Source: CAMXAS01 sp964442435
GTDB taxonomy: Bacteria > Bacteroidota > Bacteroidia > Bacteroidales > P3
Assembly: GCA_964442435.1 (NCBI GenBank)
Contig: CAYTZG010000022.1
Location: 1-27,177 of the forward strand
Direction: 5' to 3'
Length of the DNA: 27,177 nucleotides
Part shown: positions 1 through 7,715 of the stretch, one piece after another
Layout of the letters: each line of letters starts with the position of its first letter
How positions within the stretch are numbered: the first letter of the stretch is position 1
The notes under the pieces: model-generated
Seen by the model: only the letters and a program-made list of their open reading frames with translations
Database searches by the model: none
What the model was told of the DNA's origin: nothing
Translations under genes and position numbers: made by a program

Positions 1-93
1 CCGTTCGGCCGCCGCGTGCAGGTGCAACCGATAGCGGACTATTTTGCGGACGAATTTTTCGAAACCAAGCAGATTGTCTATCTGCCGATATAA
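1..93 (+). CDS. 3' end of an unidentified gene (partial)
   Basis: An open frame runs from the first base to a TAA at 91-93 and gives 30 residues ending in ETKQIVYLPI. The next gene starts 14 nt later on the same strand, so the two are probably cotranscribed. I do not recognise the family; the tail is too short to assign a function. Codon use (GC-rich third positions) matches the following gene, which supports that this is real coding sequence. Confidence 0.5.
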   Translation, partial: PFGRRVQVQPIADYFADEFFETKQIVYLPI

Positions 94-107
94 CCATATT
101 ATAAGCG

Positions 108-797
108 ATGAATCTTTTGGATAAGTTGGTTCAGTGGGATTGGCAGTGTAGCCTCGCCATCAACGGCTGGCATAGCGGATGGGCCGATGCGCTCATGATG
201 TTTCTGAGCAACCGCTATGTGTGGATACCTTTCTACGTGCTGATGGTCGTGTGGCTGTTCGGACTGTATAAGAAAAAGGCGCTTTGGATTCTGTTGGGCG
301 TGGCCGTGCTCATTGCCGTGGCCGACTGGACGAGCGTGCATTGGTTCAAATTGACCGTACAGCGGCTGCGGCCCTGTCATGAACCGATGTTGGAAGGGCT
401 GTTGCATCTGCCGGCCGGTTGCGGCGGGCGGTTCGGCTTTGTCTCCTCGCACGCCGTCAACCATTTCGCCATGGCCGTTTTCCTTACGCCGTGGTTCTCG
501 CGTTTGTATAAAAGACCCAACGCTTGGTCGGGTCAAGTGTCCGGCGCCGCCACGGTTTGGCAACGCTGGTGTTTCGCGTTCGGCAAGGCCATGTACGGCG
601 GTTTGGCCTTTTTCCGTTACGGAGGTTTGTATATATGGGCGTTGCTGATTGTTTACAGCCGCGTCTATTTGGCGGCGCATTATGTGGGCGACGTACTATG
701 CGGTGGATTGTGGGGCGCGTTGCTCGGGCTGTCGTGTTATCTCGGCCTGCGGCGGTTGTTGTTCCCGCCCGCGCGGCCGGTTCGTCAAGCGGCCTAA
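108..797 (+). CDS. PAP2-superfamily membrane phosphatase
   Basis: A 229-residue integral membrane protein with the three-part PAP2 signature: a KX6RP element at K81-R88-P89, an SSH at 113-115 in place of the usual PSGH, and SRX5HXXXD at S184-R185, H191 and D195. Hydrophobic segments lie around 37-53, 59-75, 118-130, 172-188 and 196-215. Family members hydrolyse lipid phosphates such as undecaprenyl pyrophosphate, phosphatidylglycerophosphate or lipid A phosphates at the membrane; the sequence does not say which substrate is used here. It follows an unidentified gene by 14 nt and overlaps the stop of the convergent obg by 3 nt. Recycling of undecaprenyl pyrophosphate would suit the nearby glycan loci, but that is inference from position only. 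Confidence 0.88.
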   Translation: MNLLDKLVQWDWQCSLAINGWHSGWADALMMFLSNRYVWIPFYVLMVVWLFGLYKKKALWILLGVAVLIAVADWTSVHWFKLTVQRLRPCHEPMLEGLLHLPAGCGGRFGFVSSHAVNHFAMAVFLTPWFSRLYKRPNAWSGQVSGAATVWQRWCFAFGKAMYGGLAFFRYGGLYIWALLIVYSRVYLAAHYVGDVLCGGLWGALLGLSCYLGLRRLLFPPARPVRQAA

Positions 798-1840
798 TCC
801 TGTAAGGCCTGCCACAGCAAGTCTTTCAGCGGCTCGATACCCCAGCCTGTTACCGAGGAGATGGCACGGCAAAGCGACGTGCCGAACAGATGCTGCAAGG
901 AGGGCGTCAAGGCCTCGCGCGCCGCTTCCGGCAACAGGTCGCATTTCGTAAAGCAGAGCACCTGTTTCTTGTGCAGGAGTTCCGGGTTATGGCTTTCCAA
1001 TTCGTTGAGCAGAATATCGTAGGGCGCGCGCAATGTCCGCACGGCTTCTTCAAGCGGCGCGCCTCCGGCCAGCGCCTCCACCAACGGCTCCACGCTTATC
1101 ATAAACAACAATAAGGCGTTCCGTTCTATATGGCGCAGGAAGCGGTTGCCCAAACCCTTGCCCTCGCTCGCGCCCTCGATGATGCCGGGAATGTCGGCCA
1201 TAACGAACGAATGGCGGTCGCGGCAGGAAACGATGCCGAGGTTGGGCGTAAGCGTCGTGAAAGGGTAGTCCGCTATATCGGGCTTGGCCGCCGAAACGGC
1301 CGCCAGCAGGCTGGATTTGCCCGCGTTGGGGAATCCCACGAGGCCCACGTCGGCCAATACTTTCAGTTCTATGATTTTCCAACCCTCTATGCCGCTCTCG
1401 CCGGGCTGGGCGTATTTGGGCGCCTGGTTCACGGCCGACTTGAAATGGTCGTTGCCGAGGCCGCCGCGACCGCCCTTCATCCAAATTACTTCCTGACCGT
1501 CTTCGGTAATTTCGGCCTCCGTCTCACCGGTTTCCGCATCCTTGACCACGGTACCGACGGGCACTTCTACGTAGAGGTCTTTGCCGTTGGCGCCAAACCG
1601 GCGGTTCTCGCCGCCGCTCTGACCGTTTTCGGCAAACAGGTGCTTCGTATATTTGAGGTGCAGCAGCGTCCAAAGCTGCGCGTTGCCTTTGAGGATGATA
1701 TGTCCGCCACGGCCGCCGTCGCCGCCGTCGGGGCCGCCCTTGGGGTTGCTGCGGCTGCGGAAAAAGTGACGCGAGCCCGCGCCGCCGTTGCCCGAACGGC
1801 AGAAAATCTTGACGTAGTCTATGAAATTGGAAGAAGCCAT
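794..1840 (-). CDS. obg: Obg-family GTPase (ribosome assembly)
   Basis: A 348-residue Obg/CgtA GTPase, which binds the large ribosomal subunit and acts in its late assembly and in stress responses. The glycine-rich Obg domain occupies about residues 2-158 (GGPDGGDGGRGG at 35-46). The G domain follows: G1 GFPNAGKSS 169-177, switch/G2 threonines at 195-196, G3 DIPG 216-219, G4 TKCD 298-301 and G5 SSVTG at 328-332. There is no extra C-terminal OCT domain. The frame is open upstream to 1885, but the start at 1840 gives the family's usual N-terminus (MASSNFIDYVKIF). A Bacteroidetes -7 box sits only 7 nt upstream of this ATG, so the transcript may have almost no leader. The gene is convergent with the PAP2 gene (stop codons overlap) and divergent from tRNA-Phe. 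Confidence 0.96.
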   Translation of the reverse strand: MASSNFIDYVKIFCRSGNGGAGSRHFFRSRSNPKGGPDGGDGGRGGHIILKGNAQLWTLLHLKYTKHLFAENGQSGGENRRFGANGKDLYVEVPVGTVVKDAETGETEAEITEDGQEVIWMKGGRGGLGNDHFKSAVNQAPKYAQPGESGIEGWKIIELKVLADVGLVGFPNAGKSSLLAAVSAAKPDIADYPFTTLTPNLGIVSCRDRHSFVMADIPGIIEGASEGKGLGNRFLRHIERNALLLFMISVEPLVEALAGGAPLEEAVRTLRAPYDILLNELESHNPELLHKKQVLCFTKCDLLPEAAREALTPSLQHLFGTSLCRAISSVTGWGIEPLKDLLWQALQD

Positions 1841-1847
1841 AATCACA

Positions 1848-1855
1848 CAAAGATA
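1848..1855 (-). promoter_or_regulatory. -7 promoter box of obg
   Basis: On the minus strand this reads TATCTTTG, an exact match to the Bacteroidetes -7 consensus TAnnTTTG. The -33 region about 20 nt upstream has no clean TTTG (the nearest is TTGG at 1877-1880). The obg ATG begins 7 nt after the box, so transcription would start within a few bases of the start codon. Confidence 0.55.
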
Positions 1856-1871
1856 AGAAGATTTTTTGGGA

Positions 1872-1903
1872 TTTGCCCAATTCAAAAAAAAGTGTTATCT
1901 TTG
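1872..1903 (+). promoter_or_regulatory. Promoter of tRNA-Phe
   Basis: TTTG at 1872-1875, a 20-nt spacer, and TATCTTTG at 1896-1903 match the Bacteroidetes housekeeping promoter (TTTG-N19-21-TAnnTTTG). Transcription should start around 1908, some 12 nt before the mature tRNA 5' end. Confidence 0.8.
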
Positions 1904-1919
1904 CACCCTATTTGCAAAT

Positions 1920-1992
1920 GGCGCGGTAGCTCAGTTGGTAGAGCAAAGGACTGAAAATCCTTGTGTCGTTGGTTCGATTCCAACCCGAGCCA
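1920..1992 (+). tRNA. tRNA-Phe (anticodon GAA)
   Basis: The 73-nt cloverleaf folds as acceptor GGCGCGG/CCGAGCC, D arm GCTC...GAGC, anticodon stem AAGGA/TCCTT with loop CTGAAAA (anticodon GAA), and T arm GTTGG-TTCGATT-CCAAC, with discriminator A at 1992. CCA is not encoded. Pair 4-69 of the acceptor stem (1923 G against 1988 A) is a mismatch; all other stem pairs are intact. The gene has its own promoter and a hairpin terminator immediately after it. Confidence 0.96.
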
Positions 1993-1998
1993 CAAGAG

Positions 1999-2028
1999 AA
2001 AGCGAGAACAAGGCGTTCTCGCTTTTTT
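1999..2028 (+). terminator. Rho-independent terminator after tRNA-Phe
   Basis: A perfect 10-bp stem (AAGCGAGAAC at 2000-2009 with GTTCTCGCTT at 2015-2024), a 5-nt loop AAGGC, then a run of T to 2028. It lies 7 nt after the tRNA 3' end and 27 nt before the next start codon. Confidence 0.88.
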
Positions 2029-2054
2029 AATATCCACAAAAACCTGATGAAATT

Positions 2055-3257
2055 ATGAGCAGAATCCTGATTATCGGTGCCGGCGGGGTCGCCACCGTGG
2101 TCGCCCACAAGGTAGCCACCCATCCGGACGTATTCACCGAGGTGATGATGGCCTCCCGCACGCAGGCCAAATGCGACAAGATTGCGGCGGACGTGGTCAA
2201 GCGCACGGGGCAGAAGTTCAAGACGGCCCAGATCGATGCCGACAACGTGCCGGCCTTGACGCAGTTGCTCAACGAATACAAGCCGGAGTTGGTCATCAAT
2301 GTGGCGTTGCCGTATCAGGACCTGCACATCATGGATGCCTGCCTGGCCGCCGGCGTCAACTATATGGACACGGCCAACTACGAACCGCTGGAGGAAGCCA
2401 AGTACGAATACAGCTGGCAATGGGCCTACCACGACCGCTTCAAACAGGCGGGGCTTACGGCCATCCTCGGTTGCGGTTTCGACCCGGGCGTAACGAGCGT
2501 CTATACGGCCCATGCCGCCAAGCATCATTTCGACGAAATCCATTATCTCGACATCGTGGACTGCAATGCCGGCGACCACGGCAAGGCCTTCGCCACCAAC
2601 TTCAATCCGGAAATCAACATCCGCGAGATTACGCAGCGCGGCAAGTACTGGGAAAACGGCGCTTGGCACGAAACCGACCCGTTGAGCGTGCATAAAGCCC
2701 TCAACTATCCGCGCGTGGGCGCCCGCGAATCGTATCTGATGTATCACGAAGAGCTGGAGTCGCTCGTCAAGCATTATCCCACCATCAAGCGCGCGCGTTT
2801 CTGGATGACGTTCGGCCAGGAGTATCTGACCCATTTGCGCGTCATTCAGAATATCGGCATGGCCTCCATCGAACCGATTATGTACGAGGGTAAGGAAATC
2901 GTGCCGATTCAGTTCCTCAAGGCCGTGTTGCCCAACCCCGGCGATTTGGGCGAGAACTACAAGGGCTTTACGTCCATCGGTTGCCGCATCCGCGGTATCA
3001 AGGACGGCAAGGAACGCACGTACTATGTCTTCAACAATTGCAGCCACGAGGTGGCCTACAAGGAAACGGGCACGCAGGGCGTCAGCTATACGACGGGCGT
3101 ACCGGCCACGATTGGCGCGATGATGTTCTGCAAGGGCCTGTGGAAACAGCCCGGCGTGTTCAATGTGGAACAGTTCGACCCGGATCCGTTTATGGCCGAA
3201 CTCAACAAGGGCGGTCTGCCTTGGGAAGAATTGTTCGATATCGATTTGGAACTCTAA
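2055..3257 (+). CDS. Carboxynorspermidine/carboxyspermidine dehydrogenase (saccharopine dehydrogenase family)
   Basis: A 400-residue cytosolic oxidoreductase. Its N-terminal Rossmann fold carries GAGGVA at 8-13, and the rest follows the saccharopine-dehydrogenase-like plan (INVALPYQDLHIMDACL, then LGCGFDPGVTSVYTAH, later a long C-terminal domain with GVPATIGAMMFCKG). This subfamily condenses aspartate semialdehyde with a diamine (putrescine or diaminopropane) using NADPH, the alternative route to spermidine or norspermidine in Bacteroidetes and vibrios; the partner decarboxylase NspC is not in the window. The name is assigned from recognition of the overall sequence; lysine-pathway saccharopine dehydrogenase is the less likely alternative. 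No TAnnTTTG box is visible between the tRNA terminator and the ATG, so read-through may contribute to expression. Confidence 0.9.
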   Translation: MSRILIIGAGGVATVVAHKVATHPDVFTEVMMASRTQAKCDKIAADVVKRTGQKFKTAQIDADNVPALTQLLNEYKPELVINVALPYQDLHIMDACLAAGVNYMDTANYEPLEEAKYEYSWQWAYHDRFKQAGLTAILGCGFDPGVTSVYTAHAAKHHFDEIHYLDIVDCNAGDHGKAFATNFNPEINIREITQRGKYWENGAWHETDPLSVHKALNYPRVGARESYLMYHEELESLVKHYPTIKRARFWMTFGQEYLTHLRVIQNIGMASIEPIMYEGKEIVPIQFLKAVLPNPGDLGENYKGFTSIGCRIRGIKDGKERTYYVFNNCSHEVAYKETGTQGVSYTTGVPATIGAMMFCKGLWKQPGVFNVEQFDPDPFMAELNKGGLPWEELFDIDLEL

Positions 3258-3279
3258 ACGGGACTTGCGTTCCGCGCAT

Positions 3280-3316
3280 AAAAAAACCGCGGTGGCTTCG
3301 GCCATCGCGGTTTTTT
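3280..3316. terminator. Bidirectional hairpin terminator
   Basis: A 10-bp stem (CCGCGGTGGC at 3287-3296 with GCCATCGCGG at 3301-3310, one G-U pair) closes on a TTCG tetraloop and is flanked by A-run and T-run on its two sides. It can therefore terminate both the polyamine gene on the plus strand and the convergent Wzz-like gene on the minus strand. Confidence 0.92.
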
Positions 3317-3333
3317 CGTAGGGTCAGACCAAC

Positions 3334-4419
3334 TTACCGTTGGCGTTGTTCCTTGATATATTGACCAATCGGTTTGCGGTAGTCGTAAATCAGCGCGATG
3401 ATGACGAACAGCCCCATCCAAATCAAGCCGGCCCAAATCTTTTGCGTGCGCGTGGAATACGGTGTCGGTTGAAAATCCGAAATGATATTGACCATCTGTT
3501 CCGTTTGCGCTAATGAAGTCTGTAATTGGCTCTGTTGGTTGGTCAACGTGATGATATCCCGATAATCAAACGGAATACCGGCCTGTTTCTGATCCGCGAG
3601 CACGAGTTTGTCGGCCCCTTGTCCGTAGCTGGCCGCTTTAAGTCGCGAATTCTCGAAATATTCGATGCGCAACATACTGTCGAGGAGTGCTTTTTGGCGG
3701 TCTATTTCCGAGATGCTGTTCTCCCATTGCAGGCGTTGCAACTCCAAGTTCAATTGCATATTCGGCAAATTATTCAGATAGTTGCAGATAGCTAAACCAA
3801 TCGTGTGAAAACTCTGCAGGTCGTCTATCTCTGCCGCTATTTTCAGGAAGAAGATGTTGGGGACTTTTTGTTGAATGGGGGTCCGGATGATGCGGTCGCC
3901 GTTGCTACCGCCTTTCAGTGTTTTTTCGGTATATAAGTTTTGAGCCTTCTCCCGTATGTATTCTACAAAATCGGCAACGGTGTCGTTGTCGATGTCCATA
4001 CCGTAGCCAAACGCGATTTCTTTCAGGCTTTGCGCTTGTTCGGGCGTTAGGCCGAGTAGGGATTGTGTGGCTGTAAAAGGCGCTTTGTCGGCTTGAATCA
4101 GTCGGTTGAGTTTGACGATTTCGTTTTCGATGTCCGCCAAGGGGGTGCCGTAACAACTCAGCATGGCTTCACCCGTCACGTAGTTCCTCTTGGTAAGCGT
4201 GGAGGCGAGCATGATGATGAAGATACCGCTCACGATACCGCCCAGTAGCCAAAAGAAATGACGGATGCAAAAGTTGAAACAGGCGGCCAACGCAATGCCG
4301 ATGCCTTTGACGGCCGCTGCGATACCGCGTCCGATGCCTTTGCAACAGGTAACGAACAAGCCCACAAGGTCTATCTCGTTACCGGCATCGGGATTTCCGT
4401 TGGAGGTGTATTCTTCCAT
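3334..4419 (-). CDS. Wzz-like polysaccharide chain-length regulator
   Basis: A 361-residue protein with the two-helix Wzz/PCP plan: a cytoplasmic N-terminal tail, a first membrane helix at about 52-73, a large periplasmic region with long predicted helices (about 215-320, rich in E, Q, L and K, coiled-coil-like), and a second helix near 327-346 with a short basic tail. Such proteins sit in the inner membrane and set the length of Wzy-made polymers. No tyrosine-kinase domain is attached, which favours the O-antigen type over the capsule co-polymerase type. It is transcribed away from the wlbB operon from a shared, palindromic promoter region. The sequence is divergent and I rely on topology more than on motif identity. 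N-terminal glycine/alanine-rich helix (24-48) is unusual. Confidence 0.65.
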   Translation of the reverse strand: MEEYTSNGNPDAGNEIDLVGLFVTCCKGIGRGIAAAVKGIGIALAACFNFCIRHFFWLLGGIVSGIFIIMLASTLTKRNYVTGEAMLSCYGTPLADIENEIVKLNRLIQADKAPFTATQSLLGLTPEQAQSLKEIAFGYGMDIDNDTVADFVEYIREKAQNLYTEKTLKGGSNGDRIIRTPIQQKVPNIFFLKIAAEIDDLQSFHTIGLAICNYLNNLPNMQLNLELQRLQWENSISEIDRQKALLDSMLRIEYFENSRLKAASYGQGADKLVLADQKQAGIPFDYRDIITLTNQQSQLQTSLAQTEQMVNIISDFQPTPYSTRTQKIWAGLIWMGLFVIIALIYDYRKPIGQYIKEQRQR

Positions 4420-4431
4420 TTCGTATGATGT

Positions 4432-4463
4432 ATTGTATTAAAGTGCAAAAATACATATTTTTG
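4432..4463 (+). promoter_or_regulatory. Promoter of the wlbB operon
   Basis: ATTG at 4432-4435, a 20-nt spacer and TATTTTTG at 4456-4463 match the Bacteroidetes promoter. Start of transcription is expected around 4468, about 19 nt before the wlbB ATG. Confidence 0.72.
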
Positions 4464-4476
4464 CAGGAAATTGAAA
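4446..4476 (-). promoter_or_regulatory. Promoter of the Wzz-like gene
   Basis: The minus strand reads TATTTTTG at 4453-4446, with a weak -33 element (TTTC at 4476-4473) 19 nt upstream. The box is separated by only 2 bp from the -7 box of the plus-strand promoter, so the two promoters overlap back to back. Confidence 0.58.
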
Positions 4477-4486
4477 ATAAAGCGGA

Positions 4487-5083
4487 ATGGAGCGTTCTGG
4501 ACAGGACGGCGTGCAAACGTATTTCGTGCATCCGACGGCCATTGTGGATGAAGGATGTCAGATAGGTATCGGTACGAAAATCTGGCATTTCTGTCATGTC
4601 ATGGCGGGCTGTCGCATAGGCGAGGCCTGCAATATCGGCCAAAACGTCGTGGTGGCGCCCGGCGTCGTGTTGGGGTGCAACGTGAAGGTTCAGAACAATG
4701 TATCCATCTATACGGGCGTAACCTGCGAAGACGATGTCTTCCTCGGGCCGTCCTGCGTGTTTACGAATGTCGTCAATCCGCGCAGTGCGGTCAGTCGGAA
4801 AAACGAATATGCGGCCACACGCGTGGGGAAGGGGGCGACGATAGGCGCCAACGCCACGATAGTTTGCGGCCATGACATAGGGGCTTATGCCTTTATAGGG
4901 GCCGGTGCCGTCGTCACTAAAAACGTGCCGCCCTATGCGTTGATAGTCGGCAATCCCGCGCGGCAAATCGGTTGGATGAGCGAACGCGGCTGCCGTCTGC
5001 ATTTCGATGCCCAAGGCCGGGCCGTCTGCGCCGAAAGCGGCGAGGTTTACCGGTTGGAAAACGGCCGGGTCAGTAAAGAATGA
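4487..5083 (+). CDS. wlbB: UDP-2-acetamido-3-amino-2,3-dideoxyglucuronate N-acetyltransferase (WlbB/WbpD type)
   Basis: A 198-residue left-handed beta-helix acetyltransferase. Hexapeptide repeats run from about 15 to 155 (VHPTAIVDEGCQIGIGTKIW, VVVAPGVVLGCNV, then GKGATIGANATIVCGHDIGAYAFIGAGAVVTKNVPPYALIVGNPA). The loop FTNVVNPRS at 92-100 and the C-terminal tail with RLHFDAQGRAVC are as in WbpD/WlbB proteins. The enzyme uses acetyl-CoA to acetylate the 3-amino group of UDP-GlcNAc3NA, giving UDP-GlcNAc3NAcA for LPS or O-antigen. It is the first gene of its operon, 7 nt before the dehydrogenase that would make the starting UDP-uronic acid. wlbA, the oxidase step, is 6.5 kb away beyond an inverted gene. 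The start at 4487 fits the promoter; homologues often begin nearer YFVHP. Confidence 0.86.
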   Translation: MERSGQDGVQTYFVHPTAIVDEGCQIGIGTKIWHFCHVMAGCRIGEACNIGQNVVVAPGVVLGCNVKVQNNVSIYTGVTCEDDVFLGPSCVFTNVVNPRSAVSRKNEYAATRVGKGATIGANATIVCGHDIGAYAFIGAGAVVTKNVPPYALIVGNPARQIGWMSERGCRLHFDAQGRAVCAESGEVYRLENGRVSKE

Positions 5084-5090
5084 TAAATAT

Positions 5091-6386
5091 ATGAATATGT
5101 ACGCGGAATTGGTCGGCAAACGGAAGAAAATGGCGGTGGTAGGCTTGGGTTATGTGGGCTTGCCTATTGCGTTGACCTTTGCGCGTAAGATTTCGGTCAT
5201 AGGTTTCGATATTTCGGAAGCGCGTTTGGAGAAAATGCGCCAAGGTATCGACCCTTCGCAGGAATTGTCGGCTTCGGCCTTTGATAAGGCCGATATCCTT
5301 TTTACGTCTTCGTTGGAAGAATTGGCGCAGGCCGCTTTCTATATCGTGGCTGTGCCTACGCCTATCAACCGGTTCAACCAGCCCGACCTGACGCCCTTGC
5401 TCGCGGCCACGCGTTCGGTGGCCCAAGTGCTGAAAAAAGGCGACTATGTCGTGTATGAGTCGACGGTTTATCCGGGTTGCACGGAAGAAGACTGCTTGCC
5501 GGTTTTGGAAGAAATATCCGGTTTGAAGGCCGGCGTCGATTTCAAATTGGGCTATTCGCCGGAACGCATCAATCCGGGCGATATGCAGCATCGTTTGGAT
5601 AATACGGTCAAGATTGTATCCGGTTGCGATGCCGAGGCCTTGGACCAAATCGCCAAAGTTTATGAACTGGCCGTGAAGGCCGGCGTGCACCGCGCATCTT
5701 CCATCAAGGTGGCCGAGGCCGCCAAAATCATCGAGAATACGCAACGCGATGTCAATATCGCGTTGATGAACGAACTCTCGATTATCTTCAGCCGCATGGG
5801 GCTTAATACTTACGAGGTGCTGGAGGCGGCCGGTACCAAATGGAATTTCCTGAAATTCTTGCCTGGTTTGGTCGGCGGGCACTGCATCGGTGTAGACCCT
5901 TATTATCTCGTGCATAAGGCCGAGGCCTTGAAATACCATCCCAAGATCATCAATGCCGGCCGTTTCATCAACGACAGCATGGGTGGCTATATCGGAAAAA
6001 AAGTGCTTAAACAGATGATAAGCCTCGGCATCCGAAAGCAAGACAGCCGTGTGTTGGTTATGGGCGTGACGTTCAAGGAAGACGTGGCCGATATCCGTAA
6101 TTCCAAGGTGGTGGATATCGTGCGGGAATTGGAAGATTTCGGCGTAGAGGTCGATGTCGTTGACCCGTATGCATCGGTGGCCGAGGTTGAAAACGCGTAT
6201 GGCATCCGTATCATCGATGCGCCGAAACCGCCTTACGATGCCGTGATTTTGGCCGTGGCGCATCAGGCATACAAGGGCAAGGACGAGGCCTATTTCAAGG
6301 CTTTGTGTCAGCCGAAGGCGGTCTTTGCCGATATCAAAGGCTTGTATCGTGGCCAAATTCATGAATTGACCTATTGGAGTTTGTAA
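5091..6386 (+). CDS. UDP-N-acetylhexosamine 6-dehydrogenase (WbpO/TviB/WbpA family)
   Basis: A 431-residue NAD-dependent nucleotide-sugar dehydrogenase that oxidises C6 of a UDP-HexNAc to the uronic acid in two steps. It shows GLGYVG at 18-23 (NAD binding), YESTVYPG at 122-129, GYSPERINPGD at 154-164, a central dimerisation helix with KIIENTQRDVNIALMNE, and GGHCIGVDPYYL at 262-273 with the catalytic cysteine at 265. These are the hallmarks of the UDP-GlcNAc/GalNAc branch rather than UDP-glucose dehydrogenase. The frame is open upstream into wlbB, but the ATG at 5091 (or 5097) leaves a normal N-terminus and a 7-nt gap after wlbB. The stop abuts the next start codon directly. With WlbA and WlbB it would supply UDP-GlcNAcA for a diacetamido-uronic acid. 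Confidence 0.93.
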   Translation: MNMYAELVGKRKKMAVVGLGYVGLPIALTFARKISVIGFDISEARLEKMRQGIDPSQELSASAFDKADILFTSSLEELAQAAFYIVAVPTPINRFNQPDLTPLLAATRSVAQVLKKGDYVVYESTVYPGCTEEDCLPVLEEISGLKAGVDFKLGYSPERINPGDMQHRLDNTVKIVSGCDAEALDQIAKVYELAVKAGVHRASSIKVAEAAKIIENTQRDVNIALMNELSIIFSRMGLNTYEVLEAAGTKWNFLKFLPGLVGGHCIGVDPYYLVHKAEALKYHPKIINAGRFINDSMGGYIGKKVLKQMISLGIRKQDSRVLVMGVTFKEDVADIRNSKVVDIVRELEDFGVEVDVVDPYASVAEVENAYGIRIIDAPKPPYDAVILAVAHQAYKGKDEAYFKALCQPKAVFADIKGLYRGQIHELTYWSL

Positions 6387-7715
6387 ATGAAGCTGTCGGG
6401 ATACCGTTTGCCGTATGAGTGTGTCAGGATTTATGTCTTGACGCTCTTGGGATGTGCGTGTCTCGGCAATGATTTCTTGAAATTCCCGTTGTTCGGGTTA
6501 CCGTTCAATCCATACCGTTTGCTTGGTTTGGCGGCGCCTTTCGTCTTATTGCTTGCCCCCGCGCCGTTTTGGCGCACGCTTTGGAAGGGTGGGACAAAAT
6601 TTTATACGTTGTTTACCGTGGTATTGGGGGCTTATGCCTTACTGAGCGGGTTATGGGTGGCAGACCGGATGGCGTGGGCGACCCATATTTTATTTTTGGG
6701 GTATGGCGTTTTGATTACGTGGCTCCTGCTCGGATGTATGGATAGCCGGACGGCGGTGAACCGTGTGTTGCGGGTGTTTGAAGTCTGCGCCACGGTGGTG
6801 GCGGTAGGGGCTTTGATAGAGATTTTGAGCGGGCGTTACGGCTTCAATGACCTCTATGCCGGTGATTACCTTTGGGCGCGTAGTAAGAGTTTCATGCATT
6901 TGCCGTTGCCGGTATTCGCAATGGGCAATGTCAACGATTTCGGCGCCTATCTGTTTTTCGCGTTGGCGGCGTCCTTATGGTTAATGACGGCCGATAAACA
7001 TCGCGTATGGCGGTTCAGGCAGCTTCGGCTTCGTGCCCTCTATTGGCATACGGCGGTGGCGGTTTTGTTCCTGTTTTTGATGTTTTGCACGCAGTCGCGC
7101 GCCATCTTTTTGGGATTGATATTGGCGGGGGCGGCCGGTTTCGGTTGCTACTTGCTGTTGCGGCCACCGCATTGGCGGTTGTGGCTGGGCATGGCTTGCG
7201 GCGTATTGGCATTGGCGGTGGCCGCGTTCGTGTTGTTTTGGCTTTACGATGCGCCGGGCGATATAGAGGCGCATAGCGATGCCGTGCGCATGGGCGTGGC
7301 GCGTAACGCGTGGGCGTTTTTCAGGCCGGTTTGGTATCGCGGCTTGGGGTGGGGCGGCGTTGATTATTACAATCTACAATATCCGGTATATACTGTTGGC
7401 GACGTGCCGCATCTGCACAATTGGTTTTTGGAATTGTTGTTCAGTTGCGGGCTGTTCGTGTTCGCGCTTTATGCTTGGATTTATATCCGTACTTGGTGGC
7501 GTTGTCTGCGCTTGGCGGTGAGCGGTCGGCCGACGGGTGGCCTTCGTGGCTTTACGGTAAAGCCGGCCGTATGGCAGGCCATTGTCCTTGTGGCGGTGTT
7601 AAGCGGCTTTGCGGCTGTTAGCCTTGCCGCCTCGTCCTTTGTGCCGGATCAATGGTTTTGGGCGGTTTGGGCGTTGTGGTTCGGAGCCGCCGGTATAATG
7701 GAGAAACGGTCATGA
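6387..7715 (+). CDS. O-antigen polymerase/ligase-family membrane protein (Wzy_C), likely Wzy
   Basis: A 442-residue polytopic membrane protein with about ten hydrophobic helices and a large loop between residues 290 and 345. Wzy_C/WaaL-type signatures are CTQSRAIFLGL near 230-240 and, after the loop, GLGWGG followed by HLHNWFLELLFSCG around 335-350. Proteins of this fold either polymerise undecaprenyl-linked repeats (Wzy) or ligate the polymer to lipid A-core (WaaL); sequence alone does not decide. Its place between the dehydrogenase and two glycosyltransferases, with a second ligase-like gene at 10208-11533, suggests this one is the polymerase. It starts at the base after the preceding stop and overlaps the next gene by ATGA. 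Confidence 0.78.
   Translation: MKLSGYRLPYECVRIYVLTLLGCACLGNDFLKFPLFGLPFNPYRLLGLAAPFVLLLAPAPFWRTLWKGGTKFYTLFTVVLGAYALLSGLWVADRMAWATHILFLGYGVLITWLLLGCMDSRTAVNRVLRVFEVCATVVAVGALIEILSGRYGFNDLYAGDYLWARSKSFMHLPLPVFAMGNVNDFGAYLFFALAASLWLMTADKHRVWRFRQLRLRALYWHTAVAVLFLFLMFCTQSRAIFLGLILAGAAGFGCYLLLRPPHWRLWLGMACGVLALAVAAFVLFWLYDAPGDIEAHSDAVRMGVARNAWAFFRPVWYRGLGWGGVDYYNLQYPVYTVGDVPHLHNWFLELLFSCGLFVFALYAWIYIRTWWRCLRLAVSGRPTGGLRGFTVKPAVWQAIVLVAVLSGFAAVSLAASSFVPDQWFWAVWALWFGAAGIMEKRS

Noticed and set aside
1920..2030. tRNA-Phe as an integration site for a mobile element
   Set aside because: No integrase, no repeat of the tRNA 3' end and no mobile genes are present.
1908..3305. A 465-codon open frame on the minus strand across tRNA-Phe and the polyamine gene
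   Set aside because: It runs through a tRNA gene and is antisense to a clear enzyme; it reflects GC-rich codon use of the real gene.
5070..6362. A 430-codon minus-strand frame opposite the UDP-HexNAc dehydrogenase
   Set aside because: The plus strand encodes an unmistakable enzyme with all catalytic motifs; the mirror frame shows no recognisable domain.
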